This document shows, piece after piece, positions 1 through 11,189 of a stretch of DNA of 64,000 bases (position 1 is its first letter; every line of letters starts with the position of its first letter). The notes under the pieces were generated by a model, which saw only the letters and a list, made by a program, of their open reading frames with translations, did no database searches and was not told the origin of the DNA. This DNA comes from Mariannaea sp. PMI_226 (Eukaryota > Ascomycota > Sordariomycetes > Hypocreales > Nectriaceae), in NCBI GenBank assembly GCA_024336345.1, contig JANFOG010000015.1:682001-746000 (forward strand), written 5' to 3'. Made by a program: the position numbers and the translations under genes.

Positions 1-255
1 CCCTCCCCAAAGGTCACACACAGCTAGCGCAGCATCTTTATGGACCAATTCTTGTTTTCTGTATTTTTTTTTAGGGGGGTTTGTAAATCTTTGTTTGTAT
101 TTTCGGTTCGACCGTGAAAATAAAACAGATTCATAATTACACTAAGGTATGATTATTATAGTTTCCTGGAGTAAAAAGTATTAAAAATTGGTGTGACGAT
201 AGGAACCAGCGCATGTCACACAAATCACACAGATGCACCCATCCACCACCTACAC

Positions 256-2022
256 TCAGAATGCATCGTATTCTGGATATTGTTCCACTTCGTCTTCCTC
301 GGACTCCTCCTCGGCCATGTCGGCGAATAGAGCGTTTTCCGACGGATCATCGCTTTCGTCATCATCATCATCATCCTCGTCATCGTCGCTGTCCACTTCG
401 CTCCCATCATCTCCATCTCCATCCTCATCTTCATCCTCAGAATCGACAGGGTGCTCGCGCCGATGGGCACTGAGCCGTTCTGCTAGTGTCGGGCGCGTTG
501 CAACCTCCTCTTCTTCGTTATCAGATTCACTCTCATCCTCCTCCTCATCTTCAGATCCATCCTCCGTTGCTGATTCATTGTTCTCTTGATTAACGGCAGC
601 TGGGGAATGCTTTGCATCTTCATCATCGGATTCTGAGTCTGATGTCACCGTTCGAGAGGTCCTGGCACGTTTTGCGGCAGGTTGGTCGGGTTCAGCGTTG
701 TCCTCATCATCCGAGTCCTCAATCACACGGCGTTTCCTTGTTCTGTTGACAGGGTCGGCCTCTGGGCTTGAGAATCGAGCTTCAGGAGCGTCACTGTCAG
801 ACTGACTACCTCCTCTCGTATCATCCTGACCGTCGATGGAGATTTCATCCTCGTCGTCGGAACCATATTCCTCAAGAATTGGAGCGTCGTCAATACCGTC
901 GCTCTCATACTCGTCCAAGTCAGTTCCTTCTTCATCCTCCTCCTCATTCTCATCTTCAGACCCTGAATCATCGGAATTCTCGTTCTGGGGATTGGGAATA
1001 GGGATGTATTCTGGGAGAGACTTGTATTTGCTGATTCCACTTTCAAGCTCAAACAACACCATCGGCCATGCTTTCACGTTCATTCGCTCAAGAGTTCTCT
1101 CAAGAGGTATTGGGATTTCGCCCAAAAGATCCTCAGGAATCTGAAATCTGGCAAAGTCGGGATGGTTTTGGTGATCGGGAAAGCAGAATATGAACTCCAA
1201 ATCTTCGCCCAAACCAGGCTCCTTCTCATAAGTCTCCACAGAATACTGTACCACCATGTCGGACTTGCACCAGTTCAGCTTTGATTTTCGACAATCGTTA
1301 CCCGACATACACAGGAATAGTGTCTGTAAATTAGGGAAATGGGCCACCAATCTAGCGAGGCCGTCGGGATCAAAAGCGTCCTTGTCCTCCCATCCACCGA
1401 TGACGATGTTCTTTACGTGCTCAGGCAAGTTTGACAGGCTTAACTGGTCTTCGGGCCCGATGTTGGTGAGACTGCCGTTGAGGTTGATAATGTCCTTGTC
1501 TCGATGAAACCTCACGATTCCGTCGCCTTCTGGCCCTGCGTCGAGGTCTAAGGCGTGTGGGAACTGTCTGAGTGCTAGTTTGCGAGAGGCCCTGTTGACG
1601 GCCAGTACAGTTCGTATGGGTTTGGTGTGGTCGGAGAGAGTGATGCCATCCTGCAGCAGCCACGATTGTCGAAAATTTGGGTCAGAAAAGTCTTCGATGT
1701 CCCTTGGCCCGCGAGACAATTGGAACTCAAACATGCGAGATGGCATGGTTAATGCAGGACAGAAGAGTTCCCAAATGCGGTGCCTCAGTTCCAGGGGAAG
1801 TCTGGAGAATCCGGATAATGATGAGTCGTCGTCTGAATGGTCGTCGCTGTCCTCCTCAGATTCGTCACCCTCGGCAGCCATTGTGTCGAGTAAACCATGG
1901 TTATCTTCATCCTCAGCTTCGGAATCATCCTCCTCATTCACTTCCTCATCTTCGTGCTCAAGTCTGTCCTCGGCATCATCACTGGCACTGGCATTTTCTT
2001 CCTCATGGAGATCCTGGGCCAT
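256..2022 (-). CDS. 2EXR-domain acidic protein, probably nuclear
   Basis: A single-exon gene of 588 residues. The reading frame is open further upstream, but the first in-frame ATG is at 2022, so translation is placed there. Residues about 1-70 are strongly acidic. A 2EXR-type domain starts near residue 71 with the motif FSRLPLELRHRIWELFCPAL, typical of a large fungal family of unknown function. The C-terminal third is again very acidic (long Asp/Glu/Ser runs) and contains two basic patches, RTRKRR and AAKRAR, that look like nuclear localisation signals. The acidic tails suggest a histone- or chromatin-interacting role, but that is inference from composition only. Serine-rich frames on the opposite strand are shadows of the GAT/GAG/TCA-rich codons. 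The domain call is fairly safe; the function is unknown. Confidence 0.8.
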   Translation of the reverse strand: MAQDLHEEENASASDDAEDRLEHEDEEVNEEDDSEAEDEDNHGLLDTMAAEGDESEEDSDDHSDDDSSLSGFSRLPLELRHRIWELFCPALTMPSRMFEFQLSRGPRDIEDFSDPNFRQSWLLQDGITLSDHTKPIRTVLAVNRASRKLALRQFPHALDLDAGPEGDGIVRFHRDKDIINLNGSLTNIGPEDQLSLSNLPEHVKNIVIGGWEDKDAFDPDGLARLVAHFPNLQTLFLCMSGNDCRKSKLNWCKSDMVVQYSVETYEKEPGLGEDLEFIFCFPDHQNHPDFARFQIPEDLLGEIPIPLERTLERMNVKAWPMVLFELESGISKYKSLPEYIPIPNPQNENSDDSGSEDENEEEDEEGTDLDEYESDGIDDAPILEEYGSDDEDEISIDGQDDTRGGSQSDSDAPEARFSSPEADPVNRTRKRRVIEDSDDEDNAEPDQPAAKRARTSRTVTSDSESDDEDAKHSPAAVNQENNESATEDGSEDEEEDESESDNEEEEVATRPTLAERLSAHRREHPVDSEDEDEDGDGDDGSEVDSDDDEDDDDDDESDDPSENALFADMAEEESEEDEVEQYPEYDAF

Positions 2023-3365
2023 ATTTCTCTTTTGATTCTTGGATTGCCGGGAGATTCGAGATTGGTTGAGTCGCGCACCCCTGGTCAGACGCGTCGACAA
2101 ACTCGCCAAACCAGTCGCTGGGGACAATTTCAGTGGAGCGGTGTCACGTGAAGAGGGAGAGGGAGAGAGAGGCGCCCCTCAGAGACATCTCAGTCAGGCA
2201 GTCACCTCGCAGGTCACGTGAAGATCAAGCTGACATGGCCGCTTCGAGGCCCAAGCGCACATCTCAGACACATTTCTGGACGCCCCTCAGCTTTAGCTTG
2301 AAAGGCTCGGGAAACGCTGGTTCTCCGCATGCCCGCCCAGCTGATTAATTTACGTATGTAACTCGCTTCCATGTCTCAGTTGCCCTACCACTATGTGGAG
2401 ACCGCAGGGATAAGAAAAGTCAGTGAATGAGGTATCTTTTCTATGCACGGTGGGTTTCGGCGTTACCTAATCTGCTGGCCTTTGCTATTCATACCTTCTG
2501 TATCCGCAGGTACCTTGTTGGATGTTGCAGACATATAACACATAACATGCCTTCTGTAAGGGAGATATGTAGTATGTAGGTAGGGAGTGGAAAGGGGCAA
2601 ATATACTTGGGACCGTGGGGGGTTACTATGGATAAAAAGCGTCGATACTCTTTTTAACCATTAAGAGCTGCAAAACCGGCTTGCTCTATGCCCTATTATT
2701 GACCCAAGGACATCGCTGTATCTCCATCAGTGTCTGTGACATGTACCAATTGTACCAATGGAACCTAACATCTGTAGCTATCTAATCGACACTGCCGTAT
2801 TTTCCATTGCTTTGTCATATCTGGCCAGCCCTTACCCCCCAAAGCTCCCGGATTCCGGCAAACGCCACCTCGAGACAATTGGACTCGAATAGGATGAGGA
2901 GAAGGCCACAGCCCAACCGGGACCATCCCTACGCCATACTATCCATGCTGTAACTCTAGATAGTAGCGCCGTAGCCACAAATGTCCCTAGTCGGTCTTGG
3001 CGTTTTCCGACAGCCCGACTAGCAGCAGATGGGATTGGTAAGGCTTTCATAACCCCACGTAAACAGACTCGCAACTGATGTCACCACCTCACAGCTTGCT
3101 TGCTTGCGTAGGTACCTTAGCTAGAGCTACCAAGTTACACAGCATGTGCAATGCATGTGGGCAGAGTCAAATTGGTCTGGGCCTGGATGATTTGGTCCAC
3201 CACGTAGCTATAGTTATATAAATGCTCATGGCAGCTCCATGACAGGTCCATGACACTTCGTTGCAGACTCACACCTCATCACTCCTCTTCATTCTTCACC
3301 CATCTCATATCTTCAATACTACAACATTTTTGCAAACAATTCCCGTCCTAAAATTAGAATCCACC
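2023..3365. other. intergenic region, divergent promoters
   Basis: About 1.3 kb between two divergently transcribed genes. No open frame here resembles a protein. It holds the promoter of the 2EXR gene on the left and of the NmrA-like gene on the right, with a clear TATA-like box near 3215. Confidence 0.6.
3215..3223 (+). promoter_or_regulatory. TATA-like box of the NmrA-like gene
   Basis: The sequence TATATAAAT lies about 145 bp upstream of the ATG at 3366 and is followed by a pyrimidine-rich leader (CACTCCTCTTCATTC). This is a typical core promoter arrangement in filamentous fungi. The transcription start itself cannot be seen. Confidence 0.5.
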
Positions 3366-4426
3366 ATGTCCAAGCTCATCACTGTTTTTGGCGCCACTGG
3401 CAACCAAGGTGGCTCCGTTGTTCGTGCGATTCTCAACGACCCCGCCCTCTCTCGTGAATTCAAGATTCGCGGCATCACTCGCGATGTGACCAAGCCTGCT
3501 GCCCAGGCTCTGACGGCCAAGGGCGTCGAGGTTGTCGCTGTATGTAATGACACGATTTTCACGGTCCCCAATCAATCAAAAGTCTTACACTGCTAACTGG
3601 CTATCGCCTATTAGGCCGACATGTCAACTGTCCAGCAGGCTGCCCCCGCCGTCGCTGGTGCCCACACCGTTTTTCTCGTGACCAACTTTTGGGAGAAAGG
3701 CTCCGCGGACTCTGAAATCAATCAGGGCAAGGCCGTTACTGACGCCTGCAAGGCCGCGGGTGTGAAACATCTCATCTTTTCCTCCCTCCTCAACGTCACA
3801 GAGGCTAGCAAGGGTCGACTGCCTAACATCACCCATTTTGATGGAAAGGCCAAGATTGAGGAGTATATTCGCTCCAGCGGTGTCCCTGCTACTTTTGTCT
3901 TGCCTGGATTTTTCATGTCCAATCTGTTCACCATGATCAAGAAGAATGATGAGGGCGGTTACGCACTTGCTCTACCTGTATCCGGCGATAAGGCCCAGGT
4001 GCCTCTCTTTGATGCTGGTGGTGATCTTGGTACGTTATTTATTCCAACTTTCCCCCCCAATTGAGAGAGTGATTCCCGCTAACTAGCTCTTCAACAGGCA
4101 AGTTTGTCAATGGCGCCATCAAGAATTACTCTGAGTTCCTCGGCAAGCGAATCTACGCCTGCACAGACTACTACACCCCCAATCGTATAGTCTCCGAGTT
4201 TTCAGAGGTCATCGGCAAGCCCGCCTCCTATGCTGAGGTCCCTGACGAGGTTTTCAAGTCATGGATGCCTCCAAGCCACGGCCAGGAGATGCTAGAGAAC
4301 ATGAAGCTTCTCCAGGACCCGGGTTACTACGCTGGGGCTGACCTGAAGGAAAGCTTAAGCATTGCCAGTGAGAAACCTAATTCATGGAAGGATTTCGTCC
4401 AGACTTATCGGGAGAAATGGCTTTGA
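3366..4426 (+). CDS. NmrA-like family NAD(P)-binding protein
   Basis: Three exons, 3366-3539, 3615-4029 and 4098-4426, join in frame to 305 residues. Introns start GTATGT and GTACGT, and both have a CTAAC/CTAAC-like branch site. The N-terminus has the Rossmann motif GATGNQGGSV characteristic of NmrA/HSCARG-like proteins, followed by the conserved segments LVTNFW, KHLIFSSL and FVLPGFFMSNL. Members bind NAD(P) but usually lack the SDR catalytic Tyr-Lys pair; some act as redox sensors that regulate transcription factors, as NmrA does with AreA. The ATG context (CCACCATGTCC) is good. The family is clear; substrate or partner is not. It is transcribed away from the 2EXR gene and towards the HET gene. 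Confidence 0.88.
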
Positions 4427-4554
4427 ACTTTTGGAGATTGCATAACCTGTGATCCAATGAGGCAGCAGGGTTTTATGTAATGAAACTGGCATGCGTCTCT
4501 TCGTATATCATTTAAACTATCAACATGGGCAGAAAAGTATCAATAAAATGCTTC

Positions 4555-7002
4555 TCAAACAATAGTGACTGTCTCTTCCTTGAGTGACTCTGTCCACATT
4601 TCCCCAAATTCAGTCGGTTGCACATTTCCATCCTCTACCGAGAGACAAAATAACATATTCTCCCCAGAAGCTACAGCATCAACATCATACTCCAGCGCGA
4701 CGATAAAAAAACCGACGCGATGGTAGGTGTCTGGCTTTCCATCCACAGCCACCAAGATAAGTCCTCTTGACTCACTGGCCAAGTTTTGGCGACCATCCTG
4801 CTTCCCTCTACTGAGCTCCATAAATTTCAGCCCCTGAGGACAGCTGACAATTTCCTCTCCGTCGACCAAAACGGTGGTGAAATACGGATTTGTGAGTCCA
4901 CCATCGAGGTACAGATGATTTGTGAATGCCTGTGGGCTGTGATTTGGACCAAGCCACTTGAAATTGGGGAGAATGTCTAGTATTGGAAGTTGAGACACGG
5001 GACCTCGGATCACGACTTGTCCCTCGACGACAAGTTTGCTTGATTCCGGATAGTGGCCAGTCACTTCATTTTTCGTCACATCGACGGTGTCGACAGTGGC
5101 TGTCACAATCTCCGCGACTGAAAAGGACAACGGGCCATCCACCTTTGCCCACGACCATGAAGGGCAAACTCTGGATTCATTGTATCGAATCAGATCAAAT
5201 CCCTTATTCATGGCATTTTGATACCAGGATAACCCTAGAATTGGCTCTTTTGTCCAGAGACCTGCCAAGTACTTGTCTTCGATTTGATGTTCCAGTTCGT
5301 TCACAATGCCTTGAAGCGCGTTTAATTTGTCGGCTGGATCTCCGAGTTGGCGATGGGCAAAGTCATGGAGGAGGTTTCTCCAAAAGGTGCGAAAGGCTAT
5401 CTTGTCTGCTCCTGTAGGTGGCGAAGATAACTGCAGCTGCCGTGGGAACCGTGAGTGAGTAGGCACTTGGCCACCATCGGCTTGATCGCCTGCAGCGCAA
5501 TGCCACAAGACTTGGCCCGACCCGAAGATGAGTAGGCGGCGTGAGAGCCAAGACTCCTGGAGTGTCCATCCTCGCTTGCTGATGGGCTCATCCTCAAGAT
5601 TTGGAGCCGTCACAAGCGCAACATCACCACTTGCAGGTTTGCCAGCCAGCCAAATCACTGACTCCACGCTTTCCCATGCATCTGGGTCGGTACACCAAGT
5701 GGTCTCCCTGAACAGTTCCCTCACTTGTTCAGCATATGCTAGACTAGACCAATCACCCTTTTTCTTATGCTCGTCGATCCAAGTCAAGAGGCCATTCACG
5801 TCCTTGGGTATAGCCATATCTAGCTCAAAACAAGTCCCGGCTATTCCTTCAAGTTGAACCCTAGGATCTGTAAATCCCTCACTCGCACCGGATGCCATTG
5901 CTGCTGATATCGTGACCCAAGCGTTTTTGTACACTTGGCCCATTTTCGAAATCTCCCTTTGCTTGTCCTCGAGGGAATCTTGAACAATACAGAGAGCGTC
6001 CACCCACAGGTACTTGAGACCCAGTCGGTGTGCGCAAAATATAGCGTCGAGAACTGTATTCGGAAGCTTGTTCAGCGGTATGGAGGCTTTGTGAGCAGCG
6101 AGGTTTTCATTGATCGTGGTGCACTGATGCTTAGGATCGCCCCAGACGTAGCTGAGTGCTGCATAGCGATCGTCTTCACCGTTTGTTTCCAGAAGCCGGA
6201 CAACGACTTTCTCGATGTCAGTGCCCGATATCTCCAGAACTCTGCGGGGCAGCGGTGCTGGGCCCTTTGCGCCGCAACTGGTATGTTCATGCTCGCAAGT
6301 CTCAATCCACTTTCGCGCCGTCTCGAATGTCTGATCGGATGTGACGTCTGAGTTCGGCGGCCGAAGACCGACGCATTGTGCGGCGGGCTCGTTATCGGTG
6401 GTGAAAACCGGCATGCGAACTTGACGAGCCCTCATGTGCGGAAATCCCCAGCTCATTTCAAACACAAACTCGTCAATCCGTGAGTGAGGTACTGAGGCTT
6501 CTTGAGCAAATTCCCACCGAAGAACCAAGCTTGCATCGGTGATGAAATTCTCAGGTCCGCCGAGCTCTTGGATGAACTGGACAATGATGTACACGCAGAG
6601 CATGCAACGTGTGCCTTGCTGACTCCATTGCAGCAGGTCCATGGTAGTTCCTAGGTGTATGAATTTGTCAATATATAGCTTCAAGATCTTCTGGCGATCC
6701 TGTAGGGTGCTACACAGTTGGCATTTTGATCCATCCCAGCAGACGTAGCCTTGAGGATCTGGATCGCCTATGCTAAGGTCGACTTCGACCCCTGTGTCGC
6801 CGTCATCAGCCATATCGCCGTAATGTTGGAGATCGAAGAAGCGGAAGAAGAGAGAAGGATTATTTATCGCGGTTTGACGGGGAAGACAGAAATCGGTTTC
6901 GTGTAAGACTATGCTCTCCTTGGCCCCATGCTCTATTGATGTATTTATTGATGATCTGTGATGATGCCTGGGGACGATGCGGTGCCGTAGTTGGTGGAGC
7001 AT
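4555..7002 (-). CDS. HET-domain (heterokaryon incompatibility) protein
   Basis: A single-exon gene. The first ATG is at 7002 (815 residues); a second in-frame ATG at 6813 (752 residues, starting MADDGD) begins just before conserved sequence and may be the true start. Counting from 6813, an N-terminal CxxC (CQLC) lies near residue 31. The HET domain starts near residue 217 with YAALSYVWGD and continues through PNTVLDAI, LGLKYLWVDALCIVQDS and the later block RGWTLQESWLSRRLLIFGS. HET proteins trigger cell death after fusion of incompatible hyphae, often with a NACHT or SesB partner; no such partner domain is present here. The C-terminus after the HET core is the variable region usual for the family. 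The domain call is secure; allelic specificity cannot be judged. Confidence 0.92.
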   Translation of the reverse strand: MLHQLRHRIVPRHHHRSSINTSIEHGAKESIVLHETDFCLPRQTAINNPSLFFRFFDLQHYGDMADDGDTGVEVDLSIGDPDPQGYVCWDGSKCQLCSTLQDRQKILKLYIDKFIHLGTTMDLLQWSQQGTRCMLCVYIIVQFIQELGGPENFITDASLVLRWEFAQEASVPHSRIDEFVFEMSWGFPHMRARQVRMPVFTTDNEPAAQCVGLRPPNSDVTSDQTFETARKWIETCEHEHTSCGAKGPAPLPRRVLEISGTDIEKVVVRLLETNGEDDRYAALSYVWGDPKHQCTTINENLAAHKASIPLNKLPNTVLDAIFCAHRLGLKYLWVDALCIVQDSLEDKQREISKMGQVYKNAWVTISAAMASGASEGFTDPRVQLEGIAGTCFELDMAIPKDVNGLLTWIDEHKKKGDWSSLAYAEQVRELFRETTWCTDPDAWESVESVIWLAGKPASGDVALVTAPNLEDEPISKRGWTLQESWLSRRLLIFGSGQVLWHCAAGDQADGGQVPTHSRFPRQLQLSSPPTGADKIAFRTFWRNLLHDFAHRQLGDPADKLNALQGIVNELEHQIEDKYLAGLWTKEPILGLSWYQNAMNKGFDLIRYNESRVCPSWSWAKVDGPLSFSVAEIVTATVDTVDVTKNEVTGHYPESSKLVVEGQVVIRGPVSQLPILDILPNFKWLGPNHSPQAFTNHLYLDGGLTNPYFTTVLVDGEEIVSCPQGLKFMELSRGKQDGRQNLASESRGLILVAVDGKPDTYHRVGFFIVALEYDVDAVASGENMLFCLSVEDGNVQPTEFGEMWTESLKEETVTIV

Positions 7003-7653
7003 CTAATCGAATATGGAAATCGCTGCAAGAAAGCGCGCATTTATTATTTAGATTACACAGCCACGAGAGCAGGCACAAACTGGTTTGTACAAGGATAAGT
7101 AGCGTCCTCTCTAGGCAGACTCCGTCTCAGCTTTTGGGCGGAGCACCGCAGGATCCGGTTAATGCCAAAGTAGGAAGCCAAGCCTGGCTGGTGCTCATCG
7201 CTGGATCTTAGGTGTGTGCGTGTGTGTTTTGCACAAGGTGAGAGGTCAAATGAACTTTGGTTTTGAGGGGGTGGCCTTGTGTTACGTAGGACTAATGTAT
7301 TGGATATTGCGAGACTATATCGGATAGAATCAGGTTGTGGTTTGTGTTACGTTTCGGCCTACGGCGACCTCTTTAGAGGCTGATTTATTCGTTGGACGCA
7401 GGTCGATGCGTGGCTTTATCTTCAAATCGGAGTCATAGGATGTGGGATATGACCCGAATCTCATAACTTGTTTCACCAACCTAAGACATCATCCCGCTCA
7501 TTTCGACATGAAAAATAGATAGTCAGGTGGTACTCATCGTGAAGCTGAATAGTTACTACCACCAAGATTTTTGATGTCCATACTCGGCTGTGCTTTTGTT
7601 CTACCAGAAGTGTCTTGCGTGCATTCTAACAGTTACATCGAGGGTCTGCCTGC
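7003..7653. other. intergenic region
   Basis: About 650 bp upstream of the HET gene and downstream of the SDR gene. Short frames only; no recognisable gene or repeat apart from a small GT-rich run near 7211-7228. Confidence 0.5.
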
Positions 7654-8882
7654 TTACTTCAAACCACCAGCGAGAACGATTTCCTGCCCAGTCATATACC
7701 CAGTCTTTGCCATCCTAGAAACATTGATTAGTATTGTGGCCATGTGCTTCACGTCCGACACTGAGACCAATAACTCACATCACAGCAGCATTAGCCACTT
7801 CTTCTGGAAGACCTAGGCGATGTAGCGGAATGTCCGAGACAATAGCAAGACCTGGATCAGATACCCTTAAGGATTCCATGTCGGCGTTGCTCTTCCACGT
7901 GCTATCCACAACCATGAATTAGCTCCATCATGAATATAGGGGGCGGCAGGGCTTGATGAATTACGTTGCTTTCGGTTCCGGAATCATCCCAGTTGACCCA
8001 ATCATTGCAGGCAGGACCTATATATTAGTTATTAGCTCCGAGGAAATCATCAAGAAAGTTGAATGATAAGACGATAATCTTACAACGTTGACGTTTATGC
8101 CTTCAGGTGCAAGAATGGCCGAAAGATTTAGACCCATCGAACTACAACCATGGTTACGCTGGAAATTCTCAAGGAACTGATAATCAGGAATCTTACCAAA
8201 GTGCACCTTTTGTAGCTGCATAATGACATCCGTTGATGCCACCACCTTTGCTAGAGATGCTCCCAACAAGTATGATGCGTCCCCAGCGTTGTGATCTCAT
8301 CCCGGACACACATGCTTTGGTGACAACAAATTGACTTCGGGCGTTTACTTCCATCACTTGGTCCCAGTCGTCTTCCTCAATATTTTGAATATCTCGGATA
8401 CGTCTCCCCACCCCAGCATTAGCGACTAGGATGGAGATGACTTGGTGCTTGCCAGCGACCTTTTCGTCATTCAGGATGTTGGGGACCAGCCTCCGCGTGG
8501 CTTCTCTGTCCGAAAGGTCTGCGGCAACAGTCACGAACAACTGAGATGGATAGAGGCCTCGGAGCTCCGACGCAAGAGTCTCGGCTTTTTGCTATATCGG
8601 GAGGCGCAGTGTGTGTCAATAAATTCCGAGGCTTACTCGTTTCATTAACTAAATAGAGAGCAGCTGTGCCTCACCTGACTTGCAGAATAATGCAAAACAA
8701 CGTCACATCCCTCGGCGGCCAAAGCTCTTGCACAAGCAGAACCGATTCCTCCGCTAGGAGTAGCGTTGGGGTCAGCTTAGTTGAGATGGAGGGGACATGG
8801 GATTTTATAACCTTGCTCCAGTTACAAGTGCTAGCCGTCCATGAATACGATTATCGGCTGGATTAAGATGAAGAGTAGTCAT
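7654..8882 (-). CDS. short-chain dehydrogenase/reductase (SDR), seven exons
   Basis: Exons in transcription order are 8882-8812, 8753-8675, 8591-8197, 8141-8084, 8017-7965, 7901-7779 and 7714-7654. Together they give 280 codons (279 residues) without a frame break. The product has a classical SDR layout: cofactor motif TGASGGIG across intron 1, ADLSDR, NAGVG, the active-site Ser in VGSISS, and the YAATK catalytic Tyr-Lys pair, ending in a C-terminal TGQEIVLAGGL block. Length matches the 3-oxoacyl-reductase/glucose-dehydrogenase-like group (250-290 residues). The first intron has an unusual donor, GTTATA; the others are GTGAGG, GTAAGA (twice), GTAATT and GTGAGT. Because the exons are short, automated gene finders may split or miss it. 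The substrate is unknown. Confidence 0.83.
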
Positions 8883-9359
8883 GATGTGAGACTTGGAATA
8901 TTTTACGGAGGAAAGATGTGGTAGATGGGATCGATGATGATTGCTGTCATGGGTGGGACATCCCGTGCGGGGTTTACTCCGAGATGCCGATTGAAGCAAG
9001 TTCATCAGCCAGATCGTCTCCCTTGAGCTGGGAAACGTCTGTATCCCTGCAAATATGCAGCCTTAGTGGACCTGGCCACTAGAGGACTGGACATGGGCCG
9101 AAACAATATATTGGCCAACATTAGTGAGGACATGTACAAGGTGTCATGTTTCTCTTAATGTCAGTAACACATTTAGCCACACAATACATCCTCTTAAAGG
9201 CAATTATAGCCTCTTGAATGAAGCCATGACGTGATTATCTGCGGAAATAGCAGCAATCTAAATATCCAGTGAATTTGCCCTCGTCCCTCAATCGGAGATC
9301 AAAGGGGGGAGAAAAAAAGAAGAAATAAATCTAATCTGCTCTTATCCAAGCCAAAACCT
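8883..9359. other. intergenic region
   Basis: About 480 bp containing the SDR promoter and the 3' flank of the next gene. No coding or repeat signal seen. Confidence 0.5.
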
Positions 9360-10142
9360 CTATGATTTAACCCTAGAATCCTTTTTATCCCCACAAATCT
9401 GCTTGATAGCATCTATATATTCCCGGACTGTTTCGTTTTCTTCCCCTTCTGCCTTCTCCCTCTCTTGTTTCGACCTTCCTCGGCTTTCTGCTTCTCGGTC
9501 CTTTCTTTCAAGCTTGGATCGGAACCTTGCAATAATGATATCTCGAGCGATCCTGGGGGAGGCGAGCGAAAGCTCTTCATCCAGCTTGGCTTGGCTGATA
9601 ATTTTTCCGTTGCATAATGCCTTCACAAGGGTGTCCACAAAGTGTTGGCAGTTGCTTGACAGCAGGCGATAGCGAGGATTGAGATCCATATGGGACGACG
9701 CTGGGATGTAATTAGCAGCTGTAAGAAGAGCTAGCCTTGGGGTGGTAGGGAAGAGCTACTTACCAATTTGCTGGATCTCTTCATGAGACTTGGTGGTCTC
9801 TCCGACGTAGTAACATGAGCTCCAAGTCTTGATAAAGTCCGACGTGATTTTAGATACCCGAAAATAATTCCTCCCCAGTGCGCTGAATTCCAGACGATCC
9901 GACATCAGATCGTAGCAGAAGTCTGGCTGTAGGCCACGGTCAACAACACATACTGCCCAGTGGCTGACGCTATCCAGACTCATGCCAACGTGTTTGGCAA
10001 GGAGATTGTAGGATCTATCAGACAACTCGAATCTCCCGAATGAAATGGGGGTTGTGATGAGGAAGACTGCCTTGTTTCTGGTATCTTCGTCGTATTGTAG
10101 AGGTGTCATCTCGGATGCTGATTCGCCAGTGACTTTGGACAT
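9360..10142 (-). CDS. LRAT/PPPDE-like predicted thiol-hydrolase fold protein
   Basis: Two exons, 10142-9764 and 9700-9360, join to 239 residues through an intron starting GTAAGT. The first exon contains SHWAVCVVD and the second SNCQHFVDTLV. A His-Trp early and an Asn-Cys-x-His-Phe later is the signature of the circularly permuted NlpC/P60 papain-like superfamily. LRAT-type acyltransferases carry NCEHF and PPPDE/DeSI isopeptidases carry NCNHF. The spacing of about 80-90 residues between the two motifs fits either. The C-terminal 60 residues are highly charged (Lys/Arg/Glu) and probably helical. I could not decide between phospholipid acyltransferase and deubiquitinase/deSUMOylase types. Family placement is inference from two motifs; the gene structure is well supported. 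Confidence 0.62.
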
Positions 10143-11189
10143 TATCAGGCCGAGGAACTGATTTCTTTGACGAATTTCCTCGATTTTCCTTGCGTCTATA
10201 GCTTCCGCAAGCTTTTCATTCTTCCCGTCCTGTCCTCGCCTACAAGGTCATTGCTATCAGTATCGACACTCCGGAACAACAATGAACAAGCGGAAGACGG
10301 TACCATTTCTTGGTTATGCTAGTATATGCAGCTGTACTAGCTGATACCAGCTTTGATAGGCTTTTGCATCCCATTTCTCTCTCACCCAAGAGATCGGATA
10401 CTATGGATGGCTCGGGATTCGTAGTTTTGCGTGTTCATGCTTGCGCCATCTTTGGTTTATCACGTTGCCAAGATGCTAAGCCACAACCAGCAGCTTCCAC
10501 ATGACCAGCTCCCATCACGTGCGGCGTGATATAAAAAATCTGTCAACATTCTTCTTATTTGACTTTCTAGTAAGCAATCTGAGCTTGACGATGACAAAAG
10601 ACTTCAGTTTCAGTCATTGTATGGTGTGTAGTATAGTGGTGTTGAGGCGTTCTAGATGTCGCCGCGTGACAATGATTGGCCTTGTTGGTACCTGACGCGA
10701 CATTAACTGTAACACAACTGGGAAAGTAGAGATATTTACATTTCTGTAACATGTCACTGATGATGTATAACGCAGGGGAACACGTATGAGTCTGTTGAGA
10801 TGCTGCTTCGGCAGTCTGCTGCTCTGCTAGAAGAATTCCATTGTGCTTTTCAATCCGATCTAATAAGCTGAAAAATTGAAGGCCTGAACGAGCGACATCT
10901 TTTTTTTTCTTTTCTTTTTTTTTTTTATATATTTTTTAGTTTTTCTCTTTCATCAAAATCAACCAATACTTTTTTTTGCGACAAAACTTCATCAAACATC
11001 TTTTACAATTGCATGTCTACTAGCATCTAGCATACCAACATTTGTTTATCTGTATGATAACGACTCTATCGCGAGAAGCTTACATAACCCAGCCTTGATC
11101 ATCGGGTCTTCAAGACAAATGTGGCTGATTGACCCCTCATTCTAGATAAACCACATCACGTTATTGTAGACGCCCTGCTCGATACTATC
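10143..11189. other. intergenic region with homopolymer T tracts
   Basis: About 1 kb between divergent genes. It contains long T-rich tracts at about 10900-10980, probably part of the promoter or leader of the downstream dehydrogenase. Short frames here show no family resemblance. Confidence 0.5.

Noticed and set aside
213..2151. Several plus-strand Ser-rich and His-rich frames over the first gene
   Set aside because: They are antisense shadows of the acidic Asp/Glu/Ser codons of the 2EXR protein and have no domain of their own.
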